Of a stretch of 5,854 nucleotides of DNA, positions 1 through 5,724 are shown one piece after another. The translations under genes and the position numbers were made by a program. The notes under the pieces were generated by a model that saw nothing but the letters and a program-made list of their open reading frames with translations, had not been told where the DNA came from and did not search any database. Location: NCBI GenBank assembly GCA_937864935.1, contig CALMDN010000050.1:1-5854 (forward strand), written 5' to 3'. Within the stretch, counting starts at the first letter, position 1. Each line of letters begins with the position of its first letter. Source of the stretch: an uncultured Bacteroidales bacterium. Lineage in GTDB: Bacteria > Bacteroidota > Bacteroidia > Bacteroidales > Lentimicrobiaceae.

Positions 1-1
1 C

Positions 2-319
2 ATCGGTGCAGGTTTTATTCATGGAATGACCACAACCGCACCGGGCTTCTACGGCCCCCAAGGCAGGGTACTGCGTCTGGAAACCACCCATCCTGACCTG
101 AACAGTGCCATTGCCGGTTTTGACTTCAACGGCCGGAAAGTGCTGAACTTTGAGATGGAGACCTCTGCCCTTTACGGACTGGGAAAGATGCTCGGCCACC
201 GCACCCTCACGGTTTGTGCGATTGTGGCTAACCGGGTTGAGAAAACCTACAGCAAAGACTATCACCCGGTGATCGAAGCGCTCATCGAAACGGTTCTTGA
301 GCGGCTCGCCCGCAGCTGA
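2..319 (+). CDS. Nucleoside phosphorylase (uridine phosphorylase type), 5'-truncated
   Basis: This is the last 105 residues of a PNP/UDP-family nucleoside phosphorylase; the reading frame is already open at base 2, so the true start lies outside the window and the internal ATG at base 26 is not the start. Such enzymes split a nucleoside with phosphate into free base and (deoxy)ribose-1-phosphate in cytosolic nucleoside salvage. Seen directly: a Thr-rich TTTAPGFYGPQGR segment near the start, then NFEMETSALY, the family's Glu-Met-Glu loop that contacts the ribose and base, then a hydrophobic strand ending AIVANR, and a C-terminal helix ending ERLARS before TGA. E. coli Udp carries the similar NYEMESATLL and VIVNR, which supports the uridine-phosphorylase branch, but substrate choice (uridine versus other nucleosides) cannot be settled from this fragment. 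The reading is sure for the family and moderate for the substrate. Confidence 0.88.
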   Translation: MGAGFIHGMTTTAPGFYGPQGRVLRLETTHPDLNSAIAGFDFNGRKVLNFEMETSALYGLGKMLGHRTLTVCAIVANRVEKTYSKDYHPVIEALIETVLERLARS

Positions 320-342
320 TGCCTGCTTTTGGGGCATGTTTT
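319..342 (+). terminator. Intrinsic terminator of the nucleoside phosphorylase gene
   Basis: ATGCC (319-323) pairs with GGCAT (333-337), with a possible T-G sixth pair, and the stem is followed by TTTT at 339-342 and further T-rich sequence. The stem starts on the last base of the TGA stop codon. It is a short hairpin with a short T-run, so it is plausible rather than strong. It would separate the phosphorylase from the downstream gene. Confidence 0.45.
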
Positions 343-430
343 AAAGTTTTTGGCATACAGCAGATTACCTAACAACCGCTTGTTGATAAATTGTGTCAGA
401 CAGGATGCGGAGACCGGTGTTTTCGTGCCT

Positions 431-438
431 TATATTTG
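431..438 (+). promoter_or_regulatory. Bacteroidota-type -7 promoter box (TATATTTG)
   Basis: TATATTTG is a perfect match to the Bacteroidota primary-sigma -7 consensus TAnnTTTG. No clear TTG/TTTG -33 box is seen at the usual spacing (roughly 19-21 bases upstream), so the promoter may be weak or may rely on another factor. The ATG of the next gene begins at 443, four bases after the box. A start site about 4-8 bases past the box would therefore give a leaderless or nearly leaderless message. The exact consensus and its position between two genes make it more likely than chance. Confidence 0.55.
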
Positions 439-442
439 TGAC

Positions 443-1318
443 ATGAACGCTGCCCCTGAAACCGATCCGAAACTACAGGCCCTGATCAGCCTGCTTGATG
501 AGCCCGACCACGGCTCGTTTCTGAAGGTGCGCGATCAGATCTTCTCATACGGCACCACGGCCGTTCCCATGCTGGAAAGTGCCTGGGAAAACACCTTCGA
601 CAATTCGGTTCAGCAGCGCATCGAAGACATCATCCACAACATTCAGTACGATCAGCTGTTTCTCGACCTCACCCGCTGGGCACATTTCAACAAGGGTGAC
701 CTGCTGGAAGCCTGCATTCTTTTCACGAGGTTTCAGTATCAGAACATCCTCCCTGAAAGCCTGCGGCAGCAGGTACAGCTCATCGGCCGCGATATCTGGC
801 TCGAACTCAACGACAACCTTACTGCCCTTGAAAAGGTAAAGGTGCTCAACCACATTGTGTTTGACCTGCATCAGTACCGCCTGCCGGCTGAGCAGTCCTC
901 CGACCCCAGGTTTCTTTTTCTCAGCAATGTGCTGGAGTCAAAAACGGGCTATTCCTTCACCATCGGCCTGCTCTACACCATTCTCGCGCAAAGCCTTCGG
1001 ATGCCGGTGTACCCGGTATTGCTCCCGGGTGAGCGCTATGTGATGGCCTGGCTCGATGAGCATACCACCCCCGAAGGCGAACTGCCAAGGGTGATGTTTT
1101 ACATCAACCCCGAGAACCGCGGCAGCGTGTTCACCCGCAACGAAATTGTGTCGCTGCTCAAGCGCATGAACATCAAATCGGGTGAGCATTATTTCCGACC
1201 TGCCGACAATTGTGTGGTGATCGACAAGCTGTTCAGCCTCCTTTCCTACCTCTGCCGCGAAAGGGGTGAAGCCGGCAAGGCTGCGAAAGCCGATCATCTG
1301 CGGAGCTCGCTGTTGTAA
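443..1318 (+). CDS. SirB1-like protein with transglutaminase-like fold and HEAT-like N-terminus
   Basis: The product is 291 residues. Residues about 8-75 are helical and HEAT-like (paired helices around SFLKVRDQIFSYG and AVPMLESAWE). Residues about 75-255 match the SirB1 / Transglut_core2 type: a long helical region, then ESKTGYSFTIGLLYTILAQ (about 165-183) and MPVYPVLLPGERYVMAW (about 187-203), which corresponds to the family's conserved Gly-Leu-rich helix and 'PGH/PGE-hydrophobic' strand. No Cys stands where a true transglutaminase would have its nucleophile, so enzymatic activity is doubtful. There is no signal peptide, so the protein is probably cytosolic. The frame is open upstream to a TTG at 329, but that start would overlap the preceding terminator and the TATATTTG box lies inside it; the ATG at 443 gives the usual family length. 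The biological role of these proteins is not established; the name SirB1 comes from an old link to invasion regulation in Salmonella and should not be taken as function. Confidence 0.82.
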   Translation: MNAAPETDPKLQALISLLDEPDHGSFLKVRDQIFSYGTTAVPMLESAWENTFDNSVQQRIEDIIHNIQYDQLFLDLTRWAHFNKGDLLEACILFTRFQYQNILPESLRQQVQLIGRDIWLELNDNLTALEKVKVLNHIVFDLHQYRLPAEQSSDPRFLFLSNVLESKTGYSFTIGLLYTILAQSLRMPVYPVLLPGERYVMAWLDEHTTPEGELPRVMFYINPENRGSVFTRNEIVSLLKRMNIKSGEHYFRPADNCVVIDKLFSLLSYLCRERGEAGKAAKADHLRSSLL

Positions 1319-1321
1319 TTC

Positions 1322-1353
1322 AAACCAGAAGCCCAATCCGGAAACTGGTTTTT
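1322..1353 (+). terminator. Possible intrinsic terminator after the SirB1-like gene
   Basis: AAACCAG (1322-1328) pairs with CTGGTTT (1345-1351) across a 16-base loop, and the 3' arm runs into a T5 tract (1349-1353). It starts three bases after the TAA stop. The stem is AT-rich and the loop long, so this is a weak terminator candidate. It directly adjoins the composite repeat that begins around 1353. Confidence 0.35.
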
Positions 1354-1477
1354 CGACACCAAAACACAAAAACACAAACCTGACTGCCTGACTGCGTCAG
1401 GCAGTCAGGCAGGCCTGTCTGCCTGAATTCAGGCAGATTGGTGTCCTGGTGTCCCGAGGCCATCGGGATGGTGTCAA
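1353..1477. repeat. Composite inverted-repeat (REP/MITE-like) intergenic element
   Basis: Several nested palindromes are packed into about 125 bases. Hairpin A is a perfect 14-bp stem, 1379-1392 with 1396-1409 (unit CCTGACTGCCTGAC), around a TGC loop. Palindrome B at 1418-1437 is a perfect 20-base palindrome centred on GAATTC and built from the same CTGCCTGA unit. An outer stem GACACCAA (1355-1362) pairs with TTGGTGTC (1438-1445) and encloses both. TGGTGTC then recurs at 1447-1453 and 1469-1475, the last giving a near-perfect terminal inverted repeat with the left end (TCGACACCA versus TTGACACCA). Between these copies lies hairpin C, TCCCGA (1452-1457) with TCGGGA (1463-1468). The left arm is also A/C-rich (repeated AAAACAC). 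I see no coding capacity. The structure suggests a dispersed, non-autonomous repeat family, but its copy number cannot be judged from one window. Confidence 0.75.
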
Positions 1478-1537
1478 ATCTTCTTCTTCGAATTTTCGGA
1501 GCAGGCTCAACCAATGGTATTCCTAAACGGCCCTTAT

Positions 1538-1572
1538 AAAAAAATCCCCGCTATGATGGGTCACAACGGGGA
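1538..1572 (-). terminator. Rho-independent terminator of purC
   Basis: Read on the minus strand, TCCCCG pairs with CGGGGA (plus-strand arms 1545-1550 and 1567-1572), followed at once by seven T (plus-strand A-run 1538-1544). The 16-base loop can form a small inner TGA/TCA pairing. The hairpin lies 36 bases past the purC stop codon. GC-rich stem plus uninterrupted T-run makes this the best terminator in the window. Confidence 0.8.
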
Positions 1573-1576
1573 ATTC

Positions 1577-1592
1577 TGCCGGGTAACCGGCA
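1577..1592 (-). other. Small hairpin between purC stop and its terminator
   Basis: TGCCGG (1577-1582) and CCGGCA (1587-1592) form a perfect 6-bp stem with a four-base loop, 16 bases after the purC stop and just before the terminator hairpin. It has no T-run of its own. It could protect the mRNA 3' end or simply extend the terminator; its role is inferred only. Confidence 0.5.
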
Positions 1593-1608
1593 TAGGACCA
1601 ATGCAGTT

Positions 1609-2571
1609 TTATCTGTAATAGGCCGTGATGAACTTCAGGATGTTGCTTTCAACCCGGGCCGGAACATCACTGATGTCGGAACGTTCAAAGGCGGAGCCGG
1701 TGATGCTCTCGTACAGTTCTATGTAGCGCTCAGAAACCTGGTTTACAAACAGGTCGGTCATTTCGGGCATCTGCTGCCCTTCCTTTCCCTGGAAGTTGTT
1801 GGCAATCAGCCATTCGCGGACAAACTCCTTGGAGAGCTGTTTCTGGGCCTCGCCGGCAGCCTGACGCCGTTCGTAGCCTTCGAGGTAGAAATAGCGTGAG
1901 GAGTCGGGGGTGTGAATCTCATCGATCAGGAAGATTTCGTTGTCGTCCTTACCGAATTCGTATTTGGTATCCACCAGAATGAGTCCCATCTGGGCGGCCA
2001 TTTCGGTGCCCCGCTGATACAAACGGCGGGTGTAGTCTTCCAGTTTCAGGTATTCCTCTTCCGGCACCAGTCCGGTACGCAGAATCTCCTCGCGGGAGAT
2101 GTCTTCATCGTGCCCGACACTGGCTTTGGTGGTCGGGGTGATGATGGGCTCGGGAAAGCGGTCGTTCTCTTTCATGCCGTCGGGCATGGCAATGCCACAG
2201 ATGCTGCGTTTGCCTTCCTTGTATTCGCGCCAGGCATGTCCCGAAAGGTAACCGCGGATCACCATTTCTACCTTGAAGGGTTCACAGAAACGGCCAACCG
2301 TTACCATGGGGTCGGGTGTGGCAATCTTCCAGTTTGGCAGAATATCGGCGGTGGCATCGAGAAATTTCGAGGCAATCTGGTTCAGCACCTGGCCTTTGTA
2401 GGGAATGCCCTTGGGCAGCACCACATCGAAGGCTGAAATCCTGTCGGTGGTAACCATGATGAGCAGTTCCCCTTTTATGTTGTAAACATCGCGGACCTTG
2501 CCAACATAGAGCGAGGTTTGTCCCGGAAGGTTGAAATTTGTTTTCGTGATGGCGTTTGACATTTTCAGCAT
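1609..2571 (-). CDS. purC: Phosphoribosylaminoimidazole-succinocarboxamide synthase (SAICAR synthase)
   Basis: PurC joins aspartate to CAIR with ATP to make SAICAR, a late step of de novo purine synthesis in the cytosol. The 320-residue product is of the longer PurC type, as opposed to the roughly 240-residue E. coli form. Visible motifs: GKVRDVY (24-30) and [11 protein letters not shown] (43-53) in the N-terminal ATP-binding lobe; [17 protein letters not shown] (101-117), the first family signature region; [11 protein letters not shown] (197-207), the second signature; and [14 protein letters not shown] (215-228), the nucleotide/aspartate-site segment. A C-terminal helical extension follows. 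The start is either the ATG at 2571 or the one at 2562 ([10 protein letters not shown]); neither has a Shine-Dalgarno sequence, and homologues make the shorter form quite possible. The GH13 gene lies 66 bases upstream in the same direction with no terminator seen between them, so read-through is possible. A tandem hairpin/terminator follows the stop. Confidence 0.97.
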   Translation of the reverse strand: MLKMSNAITKTNFNLPGQTSLYVGKVRDVYNIKGELLIMVTTDRISAFDVVLPKGIPYKGQVLNQIASKFLDATADILPNWKIATPDPMVTVGRFCEPFKVEMVIRGYLSGHAWREYKEGKRSICGIAMPDGMKENDRFPEPIITPTTKASVGHDEDISREEILRTGLVPEEEYLKLEDYTRRLYQRGTEMAAQMGLILVDTKYEFGKDDNEIFLIDEIHTPDSSRYFYLEGYERRQAAGEAQKQLSKEFVREWLIANNFQGKEGQQMPEMTDLFVNQVSERYIELYESITGSAFERSDISDVPARVESNILKFITAYYR

Positions 2572-2611
2572 GATGATTTGATTGTTTGAGCAATAAACAC
2601 TTGATTGAACA

Positions 2612-2629
2612 CTTTGATCAATGCACGAT
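2612..2629 (-). promoter_or_regulatory. Upstream motif copy 1 (before purC)
   Basis: On the minus strand this reads ATCGTGCATTGATCAAAG, ending 40 bases before the purC start at 2571. It matches 15 of 18 bases of a segment upstream of the GH13 gene (4415-4432), in the same orientation relative to the gene. The core ATCGTGCAT is identical. Downstream of it an imperfect direct repeat ATCAA(A)GTGTT occurs twice. I cannot assign a binding protein; a shared operator or promoter-upstream element is an inference. Confidence 0.35.
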
Positions 2630-2637
2630 AAAAAGTT

Positions 2638-4356
2638 TCAGGCTTCAAGCCACAGGTAGCCGTATGGTGGCAGGGTGAACGGGGTTTGCACCACTTTGTT
2701 GGTGAACAGGTCGGTGAATTCGGTATTTCCGTCTTCGATGGCCTTGATGGTAATCTCCTTGCCGGAGAGGTTGTTGATCACCAGCACCCTTTCGCCGGGC
2801 ATCGACCTGAAATAGGCCAGCAGCGGCTTCTCACTCCCGGAACGCGGGGAGATTTCGATGGTAGCCCATTCGTTGCTGCCACGGCCGAACACCGGCCACT
2901 GGTTGCGCAGGGCGATCTGCGATTTCAGCGCGCTGTTCACCTGTGCCGTGAGTGATGCCGGGTCTGCCAGTCCGCGTTCAGCGGCTGCCCAGTCGAGGGG
3001 ACCACGCACAAAGTAGCGGGTGTCGTCTTTGCCGGTTTCCAGTTTGAAACTTTCGTAGAACTCCTCGTTGTTGAGTTTTCCGAACTCATCGCCATAATAG
3101 ATGATGGGGGTTCCCGGCAGGGTGAGCATGATGCTGTAAGCCAGGGCGATTTTGCGTGGGTCGCGGTCGAGCAGCTCGGCGAGGCGGGCAGAAATGCCTT
3201 CACCTACCCTGAAATCCCAGCGCGGGTCTTTGCAGTAGTGCCCGTGTATGATGGCCCTGTCTTCGGGGGTGACCATCTCAAGGGTGAGTTCATCGTGCAG
3301 ACGCAGGAACATAAACCATTGATTTTCTGTGTTTATTTCCGGCGTTACCGAGGGGTCGAGGATGTTGTGTACCGGTGCGGCATCCTGAATTGCCAGCGCC
3401 TTAAAGATCATGGGCATCAGCGGGAAATGGTAGCCGGCATGACACTCATCGCCATTGCCGAAGTACCTGACCACCTCTTTCGGTGGCTGACAGGCTTCGG
3501 CCAGCAGCAGGGTGTTGGGGCGCACATGGTCGAGTACTGCCGTGAAAATTTTAATGATGGTGTGGGTCTGGGGCAGGTTCTCGCAATCGGTTCCCTCTTC
3601 TTTCCAGATGTAAGGGATGGCATCGGCCCTGAATCCATCCAGACCCTGACTGAGCCAGAACAGGAGTATGCGGGAGACCTCGATCAGCACATCGGGGTTT
3701 TTGTAGTTGAGGTCGGGCTGGAACTCAAAAAAGCGGTGGAAGAAATACCATTCGCCGTCTTTTTCCCAGTTGCTGGGGCACATCCCCTTGAACAGCAAAC
3801 GGGTTTCCCTGTACCGGTTGGTGTCTTTGTTCCAGATGTAATAATCGCGGTAAGGATTACCGGGCCCTTTGCGGGACTCTACGAACCAGGGGTGCTCTTC
3901 GGAGGTGTGGTTCATGGCGATGTCGAAGATTACCCGGATGCCGCGGGAATGGGCTTCGGCCAGGAATTCACGGAAGGCCTGCTGCTTGACCGTGGCTTCG
4001 GTGTTGGGGTCAAAGCCGAACAGCTCAGCCCGGATGTTGCGGTAGTCACGGATGTCGAATCCGGCATCGCGCATGGGCGAATCGAGGATGGGTAACAGCC
4101 ACAGGCAGTTGACGCCCAGAGATTTCAGGTGGTCGAGCTTTTCGGTGAGACCATCGAAGGTGCCGGCAAAAAAATCAACATAGAGCGAATAAATAACTGC
4201 ATCTTTGTACCAGCCCTCAGGCTGGGCATCAAAGGGTGAATCTTTCCTGGCATTTTCGAGTTCCTCCAGCAGGACTTCCAGTTTCGCGAGGTTTTCACTT
4301 CCCGGATAGAGTTCCTGCCAGGCGGATTTAATTCTTTCTAAAGGGTTGGTAATCAT
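2638..4356 (-). CDS. GH13 alpha-amylase-family enzyme, trehalose synthase-like
   Basis: The 572-residue product has no signal peptide and should be cytosolic. After about 48 helical residues comes the barrel start WYKDAVIYSLYVDFF (49-63). GH13 region I is DIAMNH (145-150); region II GFRADA has nucleophile Asp245; region III LLLAEACQ has acid/base Glu287; region IV LRLHDE has stabiliser Asp355. Between them stand features characteristic of trehalose synthase (maltose glucosyltransferase): CENLPQTH (258-265), ECHAGYHFPLMP (304-315) and HDELTLEMVT (354-363), then LPGTPIIYYGDE (413-424). A beta-rich C-terminal domain ends at PPYGYLWLEA. Length matches bacterial TreS. Differences: Leu replaces Asn before the region IV His-Asp, and the usual TPMQW segment is replaced by GPLDW (452-456). 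So it may interconvert maltose and trehalose, or be a related GH13 hydrolase/transferase. The frame is open far upstream; ATG 4356 is chosen over ATG 4425 because a promoter box lies at 4395-4402. Confidence 0.9.
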   Translation of the reverse strand: MITNPLERIKSAWQELYPGSENLAKLEVLLEELENARKDSPFDAQPEGWYKDAVIYSLYVDFFAGTFDGLTEKLDHLKSLGVNCLWLLPILDSPMRDAGFDIRDYRNIRAELFGFDPNTEATVKQQAFREFLAEAHSRGIRVIFDIAMNHTSEEHPWFVESRKGPGNPYRDYYIWNKDTNRYRETRLLFKGMCPSNWEKDGEWYFFHRFFEFQPDLNYKNPDVLIEVSRILLFWLSQGLDGFRADAIPYIWKEEGTDCENLPQTHTIIKIFTAVLDHVRPNTLLLAEACQPPKEVVRYFGNGDECHAGYHFPLMPMIFKALAIQDAAPVHNILDPSVTPEINTENQWFMFLRLHDELTLEMVTPEDRAIIHGHYCKDPRWDFRVGEGISARLAELLDRDPRKIALAYSIMLTLPGTPIIYYGDEFGKLNNEEFYESFKLETGKDDTRYFVRGPLDWAAAERGLADPASLTAQVNSALKSQIALRNQWPVFGRGSNEWATIEISPRSGSEKPLLAYFRSMPGERVLVINNLSGKEITIKAIEDGNTEFTDLFTNKVVQTPFTLPPYGYLWLEA

Positions 4357-4394
4357 TTGTATATAAGGTTTTGGTGGTTTGCTGGCTTGTTTTG

Positions 4395-4402
4395 CAAATT
4401 TA
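4395..4402 (-). promoter_or_regulatory. -7 promoter box for the GH13 gene (TAAATTTG)
   Basis: The minus strand reads TAAATTTG, an exact match to TAnnTTTG. It sits 38 bases upstream of the ATG at 4356, giving a leader of roughly 30 bases. No good -33 TTG is seen at normal spacing; instead the shared 18-base motif (4415-4432) occupies that region, which would suit an activator-dependent promoter. The box supports 4356 as the start over the in-frame ATG at 4425. Confidence 0.5.
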
Positions 4403-4414
4403 ATTTTTATTGGC

Positions 4415-4432
4415 CTGTTATCCATGCACGAT
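4415..4432 (-). promoter_or_regulatory. Upstream motif copy 2 (before the GH13 gene)
   Basis: On the minus strand this reads ATCGTGCATGGATAACAG, 15 of 18 identical to the purC-upstream copy at 2612-2629. It ends 12 bases before the TAAATTTG box, so it covers the place where the -33 element or an activator site would sit. It lies in the 120-base divergent region shared with the protease gene, so a bound factor could affect both directions. Confidence 0.38.
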
Positions 4433-4476
4433 TTGTTTTTTAATTTAGTAACGCCAACCACCCTGAAAACACTGAG

Positions 4477-5724
4477 ATGAATCACCTGAATGTCATACAC
4501 CGGATTTGCAGGCGGCTGGCTCCGTGGCTGTTGGTTTTCACTGTTCTGCCTGTGTGGGGGCAATTCAATCAGTTTGTCCTGCCTTATGGGAAAAATAAGG
4601 TGACGGTGAATTTTGAAAATTTCGACAACCTGGTTGTGATCGATGCCCTGATCAGTGATTCCATTCCCGTCAGGCTGATTCTCGACAGTGGGGTAGAAGG
4701 GGTGGTGATCACCGACATGGATGTGGTGAATGAGCTGGCCGGGCGTTGCGTACGCAGTTTCAGGGTAAATGCGCCAGGTACCCTGGAGGTGCTTGAAGCC
4801 TGTATCACCAGCCCGGTGAAGATTTCCGTGAAGGGTCTGGTTCCCTCCCTGTTTAACCTGATCATGCTCAACCAGGATTATTTTTCGCTGGAGGAATACA
4901 TTGGCACCAAGGTCCATGGCCTGATCGGAATCGACAAATTCAGGAACATGGTTGTGACCACCAATTACGACCGCAATATGCTCACCTTTCAGGATGCAGC
5001 AAGCTACCGGATTCCGGCCAGGGCGCAGGTGATCCCCATCAGCACCAGCCGCGGCAAGCCCCACATGACCTCCCGGGTGGAGCTCGACGATGGCCGCATC
5101 ATCGATGTCTGGCTCATGATCGACTCGGGGGCCAACCATCCCCTCCTGCTCGAGAACGACAGCCTTGGTGACTACAAGCCCCTGAAGTCGGTGGAAGCGG
5201 TCATCGGGAAAGGGCTGGCAGGCAGCATGCACGGAAGGTTTGCCCGTGTTGGCTGGCTGATGCTGGGCAATTACAGGCTTGACAATGTTATTGCCTCCTT
5301 CACCGACGATTACATGCCCGGCAACAATGAAGCAGTGGAAGGCAGGCACGGGACCCTCGGGGCCGGCGCCCTGTCGCGGTTTGTGGTCACTTTCGACTAT
5401 TCGCGCGAACGGATGATACTCCGCAAAGGCAATAAATTCAACCAGCCGTTTGAGTACAACATGAGCGGCATCACCTTCCGCACCATAGAATCGCATTTCA
5501 ATGTGTTTGAAATCAGCGATATCATTAAAGATTCGCCGGCCGATGAAGCGGGCCTGAAGCCCGGGGATATCCTGCTGTCGATCGACAACAAAAGTACCCT
5601 CACCATGAAGCTGGGCGAGGTAAACAGGCTGCTGAGCGAAAGGGAGGGCGCCAGAGTGGCCTTGCTCATCAGCCGTGAAGGGAAAACACAGCTTACCCGC
5701 ATCAGACTAAAAAAGCTTATCTGA
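4477..5724 (+). CDS. Exported two-lobed aspartic protease (retropepsin-like) with C-terminal PDZ domain
   Basis: The 415-residue product begins with a Sec-type signal peptide: basic HRICRR (8-13), hydrophobic APWLLVFTVLPV (15-26), and a likely signal peptidase I site after VWG (28). It should act in the periplasm or envelope. Two aspartic-protease half-sites lie in one chain: LILDSGVEGVVITD (67-80, catalytic Asp70) with its partner HGLIGIDKF (147-155), and LMIDSGANHPLLL (213-225, Asp216) with partner TLGAGALSRF (293-302). Both use Asp-Ser-Gly rather than Asp-Thr-Gly. A PDZ domain follows at about 340-413, with SPADEAGLKPGDILLSIDN (353-371) as its core. So, unlike viral retropepsins that dimerise, this looks able to form an active site within one molecule. 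The substrate is unknown; the PDZ suggests recognition of protein C-termini or a regulatory lid. It is divergent from the GH13 gene across 120 bases; a weak promoter candidate TAATTTAG (4441-4448) is one base off consensus. Confidence 0.88.
   Translation: MNHLNVIHRICRRLAPWLLVFTVLPVWGQFNQFVLPYGKNKVTVNFENFDNLVVIDALISDSIPVRLILDSGVEGVVITDMDVVNELAGRCVRSFRVNAPGTLEVLEACITSPVKISVKGLVPSLFNLIMLNQDYFSLEEYIGTKVHGLIGIDKFRNMVVTTNYDRNMLTFQDAASYRIPARAQVIPISTSRGKPHMTSRVELDDGRIIDVWLMIDSGANHPLLLENDSLGDYKPLKSVEAVIGKGLAGSMHGRFARVGWLMLGNYRLDNVIASFTDDYMPGNNEAVEGRHGTLGAGALSRFVVTFDYSRERMILRKGNKFNQPFEYNMSGITFRTIESHFNVFEISDIIKDSPADEAGLKPGDILLSIDNKSTLTMKLGEVNRLLSEREGARVALLISREGKTQLTRIRLKKLI

Noticed and set aside
329..442. 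Longer TTG start for the SirB1-like protein
   Set aside because: It would overlap the terminator of the preceding gene, would contain the TATATTTG box inside the coding region, and adds 38 residues with no family resemblance.
1353..1477. CRISPR-like array
   Set aside because: The repeats are overlapping inverted palindromes of different types without regular unique spacers, and no cas gene is present.
1320..1514. 64-codon minus-strand open frame across the repeat element
   Set aside because: It consists mostly of the palindromic repeat and has no homologue-like features; its open state follows from the repeat composition.
1912..2436. 174-codon plus-strand open frame inside purC
   Set aside because: It lies opposite well-conserved PurC signatures, and its translation looks like a mirror of them rather than a protein family.
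3238..4095. 285-codon plus-strand open frame inside the GH13 gene
   Set aside because: It is antisense to the catalytic barrel with all GH13 motifs on the other strand; its translation shows no family motif and arises from codon bias.
4357..5496. Upstream extension of the GH13 frame, open for about 380 codons on the minus strand opposite the protease gene
   Set aside because: The extension has no recognisable domain, is rich in His/Pro/Gln as expected for an antisense shadow, and runs fully opposite a gene with signal peptide, two DSG motifs and PDZ. A promoter box at 4395-4402 and the GH13 barrel start point to ATG 4356.
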